A stretch of DNA of 64,000 nucleotides from Halichondria panicea (taxonomy: Eukaryota > Porifera > Demospongiae > Suberitida > Halichondriidae), in contig NC_087385.1 in NCBI RefSeq assembly GCF_963675165.1, forward strand, positions 4,946,412 through 5,010,411, written 5' to 3'. Below the pieces are notes generated by a model. That model was given only the letters and a program-made list of their open reading frames with translations. It had not been told where the DNA came from and made no database searches. Position 1 is the first letter of the stretch. The number at the start of each line of letters is the position of its first letter. Position numbers and translations under genes: made by a program. Below, piece by piece: positions 26,074 to 36,842 of the stretch.

Positions 26074-26711
26074 TTAGACGTTCTGCACGGCATTCTGCAC
26101 AAATCCTTTTCCATCGACGCCTGCTTTGCAACGAATCTTGCTGAGGCAGCGAGCTGCCACATCTATCAAAGGCCTGAAGATGGTCACCAGTGGCATGGTA
26201 ATCAGGGGTAGTACAGCTGCAATCCAGAAGATAGTGATACGGAGAGTAGGGCTCCAAATCCACGAGTAGATGAATGCCATTATGCCATTTAGCAGAGCCC
26301 AGATTATCATTAGTGGAATACCAATCACAAAGACAAAGATATGATAGGTGATGATCTTTATCCACTTGTAGATTATTCCGAGAACTCCATGCACTGGCTT
26401 GATCAAACTAGTATTCTTGTGCTCGTGGAAGGTTGCAGCAAATTCAAGCTGCAAATAATGTGTTAGAAATGTAACGTGTCGCATCTACTTAATGCAAACT
26501 TACATTGAGGTATCGTTGGTGGTACATCTCTTGGTGACTTATGATCTACTACATCCAATTCTGACTCATCATCTCTGATACTGTTAGTGTCGTGGTGCTG
26601 GACCTCAGGCACCTCAGGCACTTCTGTCTCCTTTGTAGTCATGGGAATCGTAATCTCGTAGTTGTGAGGCTGGGGATCAGGGTAGACGGCAGACTCAGAT
26701 TCAGTAGTCAT
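26074..26711 (-). pseudogene. Caveolin-like copy 5, one-base frameshift in exon 1
   Basis: Mirror of copy 9 in the left arm, nested in the last intron of the TMCO3 duplicate on the opposite strand. Exon 1 is 26504-26711 (208 nt, not a multiple of three) and exon 2 is 26074-26448 (125 codons with stop). Compared with copy 9, exon 1 has one extra base near GATGTACCACCAACG and lacks one 9-bp GTGCCTGAG repeat unit. Splicing at the conserved donor would put exon 2 out of frame. Exon 2 itself is open and retains the caveolin core (FVIGIPLMIIWALLNGIMAF, FRPLIDVAARCLSKIR). A sequencing error is the alternative to true decay. Confidence 0.8.
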
Positions 26712-26762
26712 GGTTGATTTTGATAGGGTGCTATAGAGTGCTAGTTTATCTAGCTTACCTTG

Positions 26763-26771
26763 CTTTTATAG
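26763..26771 (-). promoter_or_regulatory. TATA-like box upstream of caveolin copy 5
   Basis: CTATAAAAG on the minus strand, 51 bp upstream of the ATG; conserved at the same distance before copy 9. Confidence 0.5.
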
Positions 26772-27230
26772 TCGTGGAGCTATCTTGTGTAGGAGGGCTC
26801 AGAGTTATGCTCTTGTTACCAATTATCATAGTCGCTGCTTGCATGTGTAATTACTGGCTATGGTTAGTTCCTCTGTTGGGGATGCACCGAAGCCTGTGGT
26901 GGGTAGACTCACTGCACTATATAACACTTTGACCATAATTATTCTAATAAAGTTTTCAATCACGGTTTAAATGCAGTACTATTCCCATGCAGGTGTACTT
27001 GGTAATACTGAGCACAGCGACTGTGAGTCTCCTCATGGCTCCCCTCCTGTGGCATCTCTTCCGATCCAGACTGAGGAGAGTAAGTCCTCTAATGCTGATA
27101 CGCTCTCTGTTCAGACTGCCTAGAGCTATACTCTCTAAAATCAGACATTCATCATCTAGATCTGTATAGCTTATGGTATTCATAATTATTGTTAAGACTG
27201 TCTCAAAGTATTACAGAAAAAGAGTCCCTA

Positions 27231-27885
27231 TTATACATTTTGAACAAATCCTTTTCCATCGAGGGCTGCTTTCATACGGATTTGGCTGAGGCAGCGAGCT
27301 GTCACATCTACGAAAGGCCTGTAGATAGTCACAAGTGGCATGGTGATCAGGGGTATAATGGCTGCCATCCAGAAAATATAGAGACGAAAAACAGGGCTCC
27401 AAATCCACGAGTAGAGGAATGCCATTATGCCATTTAGCAGAGCATAAACTATCATTAGTGGAATACCAATCACAAAGACAAAGGCGTGATAGGTGATGAG
27501 CTTCGTCCACTTGTAGACAATTTCGGTGATGTCATGCAACGGCTTTGCCAAACTTGTCTTCTTGTGCTCATGGAAGACCGCATCAAACTCAAGCTGTGTG
27601 TATGTGTATTGAGATAGATGTAGTTGGGAATTTCAGCGTGTATATATATGGTTATACAGGTGGTCCAAAGCTTACATTGAGATATTTTTGTTGTGGGACA
27701 TCTCCTGGGTCTATTGGAAGTATTATGTCTGAGTTATTCTCGGACTGCTGATTGTTGTCATCATTATTTCTCTCGCCACGGTTTTCTAGCTGCTGAACAT
27801 TTCCCAGATATGGGTGGTATCCAGGGGCAGTGGGTGAGGCCACTTGATGGACACCTTGTTGATATAAAGGAGGCCTGGTCTCCAT
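27231..27885 (-). CDS. Caveolin-like protein, copy 6
   Basis: Exons 27676-27885 (70 codons) and 27231-27593 (120 codons plus stop), intron 82 bp, phase 0; 190 aa. N-terminus METRPPLYQQGVHQVASPTA. Belongs to the copy 2 subtype (HDITEIVYKWTK, IGIPLMIVYALLNGIMAFLY, YRPFVDVTARCLSQIR), with Thr replacing Ala before the single Cys. Frame open. The 3' flank joins directly to the end of the left TMCO3 arm at 27178. Copies 6-7-8 repeat the order and orientation of 2-3-4. Confidence 0.88.
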
Positions 27886-28382
27886 TTTGTGCTGATACTT
27901 GATGCTAGTAGGATGCAGCCCTAGTTCTAGCATTCATCACATGATTTGGTGGGCAATGAAGCTATATAAATGCATTACATGTACATGTAGCCATCATAAA
28001 CAATGAATGTTTTTATTGTCTTCCCACTACTTTCACAATTAATTCATGGCTGATGTATAACTTATTACTGCTCTGCACATTACAGGTGGATCGATCTGAT
28101 ACGCATAATACGTATCTCTACATTACTATAAAATCTACCATGCTATAAGTCTACCATTACCTCACTTGTAATACAGAGCTTGTTACTACGGAAACTGACC
28201 ACTATTCAATTATAGCTATGTGTAATGGTAGCTACTATATATATATACGAGTAGGGGAATGCCGTTTATGCTATTGACATGTAAAAGCGGTCCTCCGATG
28301 GAAAAGGGAAGGATTTGTTTTAATGAGCCATATATAGAAGGGTACGGTAAGCAGCTAGTAAGCAAGCCCTTAGTCTCGAATT

Positions 28383-28439
28383 CTCTTGTATAAAGCGTGG
28401 GAGGGAGAGAACCTTCTCTCCCTCTCACGCTTACAAGAG
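28383..28439. repeat. Degenerate copy of the block hairpin, block C
   Basis: Left arm has a TA-rich insertion (TTGTATAAAGCG) and the right arm a C-to-T change relative to the other three copies, so perfect pairing is lost. Confidence 0.85.
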
Positions 28440-29246
28440 AAATTCGAGCAAGCCGGGCCCTGTGGTTTGGCTACATAAATAAGGTGTGAAATATTTTTAC
28501 ATACGGCAAGGCGGTATATTGTATGATCTTGAAACTCACTCAGCTGAACTTTTTAACATTAATTAACATCTAGATCTATGATTGTATGCATGTCTGGAAA
28601 TGGTACTCATTGGTAGAAGGATATACCACATTACCAGCAGGGAATGGCTGTACCCATAACCTAGCTGACTTCATTCAGGGAGAAAGTGAATGTACAGAGG
28701 ATGTCTATCATGATGTATACAGTTCATTTAGTCTAGAGAGTAGATTACCACAAATGTGTGAGTAGTTGTACTTAAATGTAAATATCTTTTGATTGGGGCA
28801 TTTCTAAGAAATGGTGTTGATACCCGTGTGTAGATGAATGACTGAACTACAACATATCCAAAAATGTTTCCATGGAAACATAAGATGGTGGGTTTGTGGT
28901 GATTAATAGAACAACAGCAAATTGTTATAGTGGGTAATCGGTTAGAGTAATAAAACACTAACCTTAAACAGCTAAGGTCTTAGACTTTTATCACACAATA
29001 GTTTAATGGTTTAGGTATCCTGACCATCTCTTTATGGGTCTTACATATGCTCACAGTGTCTATAATTCATGATTTACCGATTTTTAGATACACTTTTGGT
29101 TAGAGTAATATCTTCTGAAAATTTTATAGCTTAGCTTTAAAAGTTCTCTGGTAAGTTTACAAATAAATGGGCTACATTTTGATACCAAGAACATCCTTTA
29201 TGCTTATTCCATTGTTGAGATATCACTGAAAAACTACATATTCTAC

Positions 29247-29485
29247 TACCATATAGCGCGAAATTTTCGAGTGGCTTAATTTTCGCGGATTTCGTGGGTT
29301 AGAATTCTACACGAAAATTAAGTCCACAAAAAGTGTTCTTTAATTAGAATTACCTGCTATCATGCAAAGATTTAAAGGCGTGGCTTCCGGTAAGCAGCTA
29401 TTCCGCGAACATTGTGCAACGAAAATGGTTTTTAGAGGCCAATCCACGAAATATAAGTGCCTCGAAAATTTCGCGCTATACGGTA
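29247..29485. mobile_element. TACC..GGTA MITE nested in the foldback element
   Basis: 239 bp, ends TACCATATAGCGCGAAATTT and the inverse AAATTTCGCGCTATACGGTA. Present in one foldback arm only, so it inserted after the foldback formed. Confidence 0.85.
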
Positions 29486-29604
29486 TTTTCTACTGTTTTG
29501 ATGACATCACAAGCTGCTAACCACAAATCGATGACACTCAAATTAACCACGTAAGTGGGCGTACAATAACTGTACGCCCACTTTTAAGTACGTTTGTGGT
29601 TGAT

Positions 29605-29651
29605 TAGCCGCGATTCAAGGCCGTATTTTAATCGGCCTGGAATCGAGGCTA
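29605..29651. mobile_element. 47-bp TAGCC..GGCTA mini-element with 9-bp target duplication
   Basis: Begins TAGCCGCGATTC and ends GAATCGAGGCTA; GTGGTTGAT is repeated on both sides (29596-29604 and 29652-29660). Apparently the smallest member of the Mutator-like family. Confidence 0.85.
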
Positions 29652-30861
29652 GTGGTTGATTAAAGCATCATTGGTTTATGGTCAGCAGCTGCTGATGTCA
29701 TCAAAACAGTAGAAATTATGTAGCTTTTCAGTGTTATCTCAGCAATGGAATAAGCATATAGGATGTTCTTGGTATCAAAATGTAGCCCATTTATCTGTAA
29801 ACTTACTACAGAAATTTGAGAGCTAAGCTATTAATTTTTTAAAAGTTATTACTCTAACCAAAAGTGTACCTGAAAACCAGTAAATCATGAATTATAAACA
29901 CTGTGAACATTTGTAACACCCATAAAGGGATGGCCAGGATACTTAAACCATTGAACAATTATGTGATGAAGTCTAGGACCTTAGCTGTACAAGATTACTG
30001 TTTTATTACTCTAACCGATTACCCACTATAACAATTTGCTGTTGTTCTATTAATCACCACAAACCCACCACCTTATGTTTCTATGGAAACATTTTTGGAT
30101 ATGTTGTAGTTCAGTCATTCATCTACACACGGGTATCAACACCATTTCTTAGAAATACTCCAATCAAAAGATATTTACATTTAAGTACAACTACTCACAC
30201 ATTTGGGGTAATCTACTCAATGAACTGTACAGCCAATGAACTTGAGTGCATAAAAAGAGGCGTGGTCCTGACATTTTCGGCGGGCAAATAATAATAAGGC
30301 GTGTTATAATAATAAGGTGTGTTCTTGGCATTTTTCGGCGCGCAATTAAGCGCGCCCTATTCCTGGATCCACCTCTTGAGTACGTGTTACACTAATAAAC
30401 CTCCATAAAACGGAAACCATGGGGGAACAGCCTTTTTTGTCCAGTTTAGAGAGTTGGTGTTAGTTGAGAGGTTTCGATTACCATTTTAATACATGTATGA
30501 GTTGATCCTATCTTGGAGCTATATAGTAACGGAGTAGAAAGGTGGCCGTTCCTGAGAGGTTGCTCAGTCTACATTGTTCAATCTGGACTTGAGCTGAGGT
30601 TGGTTGCTCTTTAGAGTTATGGAAGTTCCACTGTATAGCAATTGCATGCTAACTAGAAACTAGCAACTATGAGTCGAGTACAAGTCTGGGCCATCGACTC
30701 AGTTGTAACTTCGAAAGAAAAGTAATGCAAAACTCATATAAAAGCTACATACTATCTACAAAAAAAACTCATTACAATTGAGAGGATACAGGAAGGGAAT
30801 TGTGGTAATCACATAACAAGATGTGTGCACAGTGTACCGTTAGTAACATTAAAAGTCCTCA

Positions 30862-31525
30862 TTATACATTTTGAACAAATCCTTTTCCATCGAGGGCTGC
30901 TTTTACACGGATCTGACTGAGGCAGCGAGCTGCCACATCTGTCAAAGGCCTGAAGATGGTCACCAGTGGCATGGTAACCAGAGGTAGTGTAGCTGCAATC
31001 CAGAAGATAGTGATACGCATAGCAGGACTCCAAAGCCACGAGTAGGTGAATGCCGTTATGCCATTTACCAGAGCCCAGACTATCATTAGTGGAATCCCAA
31101 TGATAATCACAAAGACGTGATAAGTGATGAGCTTCGTCCATTTGTAGACAATTCCGAGGATATCATGCATTGGCTTCACCAAACTGGTCTTCTTATGCTC
31201 GTGGAAGGCCGCGTCAAACTCAAGCTGCGTGTGTGTGCATGGTGTATAGTGAGTAATAAGTAGATGGTATAGGTATCTGAAATCGCATGCAGTGCTATGG
31301 CTTACACTGAGGTATTTTTTGTTGTGGGACATCTCCTGGGTCAATTGGAAGTATTATGTCTGAGTCGTTCTTGGACTGCTGATTGCTGTCATCATCATTT
31401 TTCTCGCCATGGTGTTGTACCTCTAGCTGCTCAATGTCCGCCTCATATGGCTGATATGATCCGGTGGCAGTGGGTAAGGTTTCTCGATGGACACCTTGTT
31501 GATATAGGGGAAGCTTGGTCTCCAT
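30862..31525 (-). pseudogene. Caveolin-like copy 7, one-base frameshift in exon 1
   Basis: Exon 1 31306-31525 (220 nt) and exon 2 30862-31224 (363 nt). Near the donor, the run that is five A in copies 1, 3 and 4 (CAACAAAAATACC) is six A here, so exon 1 is one base too long and reads QQKIPQCK. Normal splicing would put exon 2 out of frame. Exon 2 is fully open and keeps all core caveolin residues, so decay is very recent, or the extra base is a homopolymer sequencing error. N-terminus METKLPLYQQGVHRETLPTA, sister of copy 3. Confidence 0.8.
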
Positions 31526-31847
31526 TTCAGTCAGATCTATTATAGGTGCTTGATGCTAGAAGAAATGGTGTTGATTGGCTACAAACTATGCAGCCTGCAG
31601 AATGACCAAAGTAGCATAGTTTTATAACCATTGCAGTTCATCACATGATTAATGAATTTACTGAAGCTCATCACATGTGTATCATTATTGTACCAACAAT
31701 GAATTTTGTTTTACCTCAGAAGTAATATATACGTGGCCCCTGAGTGCTATATACTCATATTCAAACATGTATAGTTTCTAGTTTGCATGCAGTTGCTATA
31801 GTATATAGAGTTGCATGGCAGTTGGCAGTTTGCAGTTGGTACTTCAC

Positions 31848-32935
31848 ATTCCCCAGATATGGGTGGTATCCATGCAGGGGCAGTGGGTGAGGCCACTTGA
31901 TGGACACCTTGTTGATATCTCTTTCCTTGGCAATCTGTTGTAGAAATTACAACAACGGTAACGAATCGTTATGATGAATTAGATGAAGTTGTATGTGAGC
32001 TCCTCCCTGACAAACAAACTGTAGTCTAGGTAACGGCCTTATCAGTCAAGTAGGCTAAAAATCTGTGTCCTTTGATGTAAGCTTTGATGTCTCTTTGTGC
32101 ATAAAAAAAAAAAAAAAAAAAAAGAAACCTTTGACTAGCTAGGAAGAGTAGCAGCAGTAGTAGTAGGAAGAGTAGCAGTAGTAGTAGCAGTGCAAGCAGG
32201 ACTCACTGACTAGACTAGATTAAAAAGTTGGTGGAACGAATAACTGACCGTTTGGACGTCACCTGGCTGCCAGACTTTCATCTGGACTCTTCCCCCTGAG
32301 TAGCTGGCCTTTCTCTAAGCCACAAAACTGAGCAAGAAGCTGAAGAAGCAGCTAGACAGAGACATGTACCTAGCCTTGAGAATTGGGAGGCGTGGCTCAA
32401 CTAGTTAGCCCAGCCCAGAGGAATTGTTACCGTGGGTACTGAACAACCGTAGAAGTAGGGCTACCCCTGGCTTTACTGAATTAACTAGCTGTGTCTGCTG
32501 TCTAGTTGGACCAGATTTAGCTAGATAATGGGGTAGAGAATAGTTGAGCGGTGCTGTGTGTAGCTTGAACTGTACTGGCTGGCAAGAATCTAGTAAGCAC
32601 CCTATGCACTGATAACTCGTCAGAATGGAGGGTATGTTCTAGGGATCTGGACAGCTGTACATCCAAAGGAGCCAGGGAGTGCCAATCATCTTCTCCCAGT
32701 CTCTGACACGCTAAACAAAACGAGCTAGAACTGGGAGTCCCAGCTAGAATTGCTAGCCGGATCTAGACTAATAGAATGACATGGAGGCGTGGTGAGGCCG
32801 GATCCACACTAATTGATCGACCTAAAGACGCTCCTGTTCCAGACTTTCACGAATGGTAAGGAAAGGGTTATACAGGAGGCGGCCTGGTCTCCATTTCGTG
32901 CTTAATGCTTGATGCTAGTAGATGCAGCCCTAGTT
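31848..32935 (-). pseudogene. Caveolin exon 1 relic split by an insertion
   Basis: Same relic as at 19081-19230 (without the TTAGGG insert), broken at GTTGATAT by foreign DNA and resuming at TATACAGGAGG. Only exon 1 and 5' flank sequence is present. Confidence 0.85.
31919..32868. mobile_element. Unclassified 950-bp insertion with short TIRs
   Basis: Imperfect terminal inverted repeats CTCTTTCCTTGGCAATC and (inverse of the right end) CCCTTTCCTTACCATTC; TA or TAT duplicated at the target. Inside are a poly(A) run of about 22 (from 32102) and AGT/AGC-rich triplet repeats (about 32148-32200). No protein recognised. Confidence 0.7.
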
Positions 32936-33432
32936 CTAATTGTCATCACATGATTTGGTGGGCAATATGAATATCTAAATACATGTTCCTTGTGCATTTA
33001 ACATAAACAATGAATGTTTTTATTGTCTTCCCACTACTTTCTCTTACTATACAATTAATGAATGGCCGATGTATATAACTTATTACTGCTCTGCACATTA
33101 CAAGTGGAGTTCGATCTGATACGTACCTCTATACATTACTGTAGAATCTACCATGCTATAAATCTACCATTAATCTTTTCACCTCACTTGAAATACAGAG
33201 CTTGTTACTACGGAAACTAAACTATTTTGACCACTATTCGGTGGGACCAATTATGGCTATGTGTAATGGTAGCTACTATATATATATACGAGTAGGGGAA
33301 TGCCATTATGCTATTGACATGTAAAAGCGGTCCTCCGATGGAAAAGGGAAGGATTTGTTCTAATGAGCCATATAGATAGAAGGGTACGGTAAGGAGCTAG
33401 TAAGTAAGCCCTTAGTCTCGAATTCCACGGTT

Positions 33433-33486
33433 CTCTTGTAAGCGTGGGAGGGAGAGAACCTTCTCTCCCTCCCACGCTTACAAGAG
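33433..33486. repeat. Perfect 26-bp inverted repeat (hairpin), block D
   Basis: Same 26+2+26 hairpin as at 17122-17175, unchanged. Confidence 0.93.
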
Positions 33487-34629
33487 CAGGCCGGCCCTGT
33501 GGTTTGGCTACACATATACAAGGTGTAAAATAGATTATTAATCTTTACAGGCGGTATTATGGTATCACTATGATATTGCAACTCGCTGAACTTTTTAACA
33601 TTAACATCTAGATCTGATTGTGTGCATGTCTGGAAATGGTAGAAGGATATACCAGCACCGAATGGCTGTACCCATAACCTAGCTGACTTCATTCAGAGAG
33701 AAAGTGAATGTACAGAGGATGATTAATTGATTATTAATTTATACTTTCTACGGTAGTTCATGCTTGTAGTACAAGCCTCTACACCTCTTTTTTTTAGTGA
33801 CCCATAATACCATCGTTCCCCAAAATTTGCATTTAGTACATCGTTACAATTAAATTAAAATTTATTTAAGTGACATAATTGGAAAAAATAACCTGATTTT
33901 CATAATCCACCATATCTTAATTGTATTATGGCGTAAATTTTACTTTTTTCAACGATTATCTCCAGAGAAATTTATAATTAAGCTTAGGTGACTCATTATA
34001 CCAACATTTACCTTATGCATTTAAATGGGCGTGTTTTTCGGTGCGCAATTAAGCGTGCCCTATATATCCCAGCCACTGGATCCACCTCTGTTGAGTACGT
34101 GCTACACTAACAAACCTCCATAAAACGGAAACCATTGGGGAACAGCCTTTTTTGTCCGTTTTAGAGAGTTGTTAGTTGTTTTAGAGAGTTGTTAGTTGAG
34201 AGGTTTCGATTACAATTTTAATACATGTATGAGTCGATCCTATAAGTGTATCTTGGAGCTATATAGTAACGGAGTAGAAAGGTGGCCGTTCCTGAGAGGT
34301 TGCTTTACATTGTAGTCTAGTTTCAATCCGGACTTGAGCTGAGGTTGGTTGCTCTTCAGAGTTATAGACGTTATGGGTTGACCGTTCCACTGTAGCAATT
34401 GCATGCTAACTAGAAACTAGCAACTACGAGTCGAGTAGAAGTCAGGGCCATCGACTCAGTTGTAACTTCGAAAGAAATGTGAAATGAAAAGTAATGCAAA
34501 ACTCATATAAAAGCTACATACTACAAAAAACTCATTATAATTGAGAGGATACAGGAAGGGAATTGTGGCAATCACATAACAAGATGCGTGTACAGTGTAC
34601 TGTACCGTTAGTAACATTAAAAGTCCTCA

Positions 34630-35275
34630 TTATACATTTTGAACAAATCCTTTTCCATCGAGGGCTGCTTTTACACGGATCTGACTGAGGCAGCGAGCTG
34701 CCACATCTGTCAAAGGCCTGAAGATGGTCACCAGTGGCATGGTAACCAGAGGTAGTGTAGCTGCAATCCAGAAGATAGTGATACGCATAGCAGGACTCCA
34801 AAGCCACGAGTAGGTGAATGCCGTTATGCCATTTACCAGAGCCCAGACTATCATTAGTGGAATCCCAATGATAAACACAAAGACGTGATAAGTGATGAGC
34901 TTCGTCCATTTGTAGACAATTCCGAGGATATCATGCATTGGCTTCACCAAACTGGTCTTCTTGTGCTCATGGAAGGCCGCGTCAAACTCAAGCTGTGTGT
35001 GTATAATAACAAGATAAAAACACCAAAATAATATAATTATAGGTATAGGTATGGCTTACACTGAGGTATTTTTGTTGTGGGACATCTCCTGTGTCTATTG
35101 GAAGTATTATGTCTGAGTCATTCTTGGACTGCTGATTGTTATCATCATGTTTCTCGCCATGGTGTTGTACCTCTACCTGCTCAATGCCCGCCTCATGTGG
35201 CTGATATGATCCGGGGGCAGTGGGTAAGGTTTCTCGATGGACACCTTGTGGATATAGAGGAAGATTGGTCTCCAT
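34630..35275 (-). CDS. Caveolin-like protein, copy 8
   Basis: Exons 35060-35275 (72 codons) and 34630-34992 (120 codons plus stop), intron 67 bp, phase 0; 192 aa. N-terminus METNLPLYPQGVHRETLPTA. Exon 1 ends LPIDTGDVPQQKYLS, with Thr where other copies have Pro. Exon 2 has VFVFIIGIPLMIVW and otherwise matches copy 4. Frame open; caveolin core complete. The intron matches that of copy 4, whereas the 5' flank resembles copy 3/7, suggesting exchange among copies. Confidence 0.87.
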
Positions 35276-36016
35276 TTCAGTCAGATCTGTATATAGGTGC
35301 TTGATGCTATAGCATCAAGCACCTATATACATATATATATATATATATATATAGTAGATAAAGACACGGTGTTGATTGATGGCTACAAACTATGCAGCAG
35401 AATGGCAATGCAATAGTTTTAAAATTCCACACCCATTGCAGTGCATGATTGGATGGTAGCCTCGATCCCAGGCCGAGTTTTCGCTTTTATAACGGTTAGG
35501 CGAACAACTTGTTCGCCTAACCGTTATAAAAGCGAAAACTCGGCCTGGGATCGAGGCTAGTGTACGTTGAAGCATTTGAAGCTCTTCATTCTGAGGCTCC
35601 GAGCTTGTGCATGTGGTTAAAAAACTTCATGAAAATTATCATGACAGACACAAACTGCAACAGTGCAAATAAAAATTCAGTATAGTTAGCTAGATCTTTT
35701 ATCATAGTAAAGGTGGATTGCCACCTACTGAAGATATTATTTTGATCTAGCTAGCAACCATAGACAAATCTATGCTGGTACCTGTGAAGAAAAAAGTGTA
35801 GGTACAAACAAGTGTAAAAAAACTTTTGTGAAAAAAGAATTGTGATAAGTACGGTTGCATGTTGGATGAGCCACTCAAACGGACGTGAACAAGATGATGG
35901 GTAACCCTAAAAGGAACGCCCCGATTACAAAACGTCATTACTTAAAATATTGTACGTGTTTTCCAGGACCACTTATAAAATGTATAAATAATACATGCAG
36001 TGAAAAAAGTTTACAA
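35276..36016. other. Flank of copy 8 with small palindromes
   Basis: No gene. A short inverted repeat of GCATCAAGCACCTATA around a TA run lies at about 35297-35353, then the 103-bp perfect palindrome at 35457-35559. A partial repeat (ACAAGTGTAAAAAAACTTTT, about 35808) resembles the end of the following foldback element. Confidence 0.6.
35457..35559. mobile_element. 103-bp perfect palindrome made of two Mutator-like ends
   Basis: Two 51-bp arms, TAGCCTCGATCCCAGGCC outward, around a single C. The arms are the terminal repeats of the 1.1-kb elements at 7068 and 15605, with no interior. No flanking target duplication seen. Confidence 0.9.
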
Positions 36017-36547
36017 ACAAGTGCAAAAAACATTTTGTGAAAAAATGGGGAAGAGTAGGGTTGGAAGAGCATGCGCACTGAAGTAACAAAAAGTTCGAAA
36101 ACAAGATTGTGGGTTGGTATAGTCTTGCATGCTCCAACTAGTTGGGGGTGGGGTGCAATCTTTAACAGTTGGGTCCAGCACTACTTCGAGTTTTTGGTGG
36201 GCAGGGCTCATCTGTAGAGTCTCAAATTTAATATTATTTTACACTTGTGTTTCGGTGCTGTGGCAGAAAGAAAAGTTAATTCAAAAAAGCCTCATTCATT
36301 CTTATGTAGAAACACATGCAATGGTAAAATAGGTGATTGAGCGTCTCAAATAAAGAAAGAGGTGTAACGATCGAGAAGTAGTGCTGGACCCAACTGTTAA
36401 AGATTGCACCCCACCCCCAACTAGTTGGAGCATGCAAGACTATACCAACCCACAATCTTGTTTTCGAACTTTTTGTTACTTCAGTGCGCATGCTCTTCCA
36501 ACCCTACTCTTCCCCATTTTTTCACAAAATGTTTTTTTGCACTTGTT
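36017..36547. mobile_element. Foldback element with ~172-bp arms
   Basis: Starts AACAAGTGCAAAAAACATTT and ends with its inverse. The arms share GCATGCGCACTGAAGTAAC and a GTTGGGGGTGGGGTGCAATC stretch; the ~190-bp centre is unique. Short open frames in the arms mirror one another and are not genes. Confidence 0.85.
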
Positions 36548-36842
36548 AGAACAAGCAAGCAGCTGCATGCGAGCTAGCTAAGTTTAATAGAACAGGGTAC
36601 GACTGAATAGTTGCACTAGCTATCTAAAACTAGCTACTCAAAGCTATCTAACTGCAGCACTCTAAGTCTTACTTGCCGTCAATGAATGATAACTCAATTT
36701 TTTAAGGTATTGTCCAGTTTAGAACAAATGTAATATTAAAGTACTGGAGTGTCCGTTGTATTAGAACAACGAAAATTGCCCAAAAGAGTGTCCGGGGTAA
36801 TTAGAAGTGTCCGATAAATTAGAAGATATACGGTACCATAAG

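Larger units (their letters stand above)
23528..27169 (+). pseudogene. TMCO3: TMCO3 duplicate, 5'-truncated and frameshifted
   Basis: Carries the last six TMCO3 exons on the plus strand: about 23528-23604, 24681-24768, 24884-24942, 25113-25192, 25721-25867 and 26993-27169. The first four exons (signal peptide, coiled coil and first transmembrane segments) are absent because the arm boundary at 22090 falls in the intron before. In the third exon a C present in the right arm (TTTTTTTTCGCATC) is missing (TTTTTTTTGCATC), so the frame reads FFLHL then stop. Other exons remain close to the right arm, e.g. SLAQMSEFSFVLASRGRRLGIVSRE. Judged non-functional on truncation plus frameshift. Confidence 0.9.
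22090..27178. repeat. Left arm of a large inverted duplication (5.1 kb)
   Basis: Reverse complement of 36834-40792. After removing two insertions found only in this arm (22303-22907 and 23933-24445, with their target duplications) the arm is about 3955 bp, against 3959 bp on the right. Outer edge at GCATGTAC; inner edge at TTATGGTA just past the TMCO3 stop. Small substitutions and indels separate the arms. Confidence 0.95.
28720..30232. mobile_element. Foldback-type palindromic element, 1.5 kb
   Basis: Arms of ~570 bp (without nested DNA) face each other: GAGTAGATTACC near 28738 and its inverse ending near 30218. Both contain AATCGGTTAGAGTAATA (or its inverse) and a block ending TTGATACCAAGAACATCC. 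A central palindrome with GTGGGCGTACA sits at about 29558-29584. Two elements are nested inside: 29247-29485 in the left arm and 29605-29651 near the centre. No coding capacity seen. Confidence 0.88.
27886..30861. repeat. Caveolin repeat block with foldback insertion (copy 6 to copy 7)
   Basis: No intact gene. Carries the copy 2/6-type 5' flank, a scrambled exon 2 relic (about 28248-28325), a mutated 54-bp hairpin (28383-28439), the foldback element, and the shared 3' flank of copy 7 including GCGCGCAATTAAGCGCGC near 30337. Confidence 0.75.
31526..34629. repeat. Caveolin repeat block with insertion (copy 7 to copy 8)
   Basis: Contains the split exon 1 relic (31848-31918 and 32869-32935), the 950-bp insertion between the halves, a scrambled exon 2 relic (about 33289-33362), the 54-bp hairpin (33433-33486) and the shared 3' flank of copy 8. 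In that flank the phrase TTTTAGAGAGTTGTTAGTTG is duplicated near 34160-34200. No intact gene. Confidence 0.75.

Noticed and set aside
32390-32470. tRNA-like A-box (TGGCTCAACTAGTTA) suggesting a SINE
   Set aside because: No B-box or cloverleaf could be found nearby; too weak to annotate.
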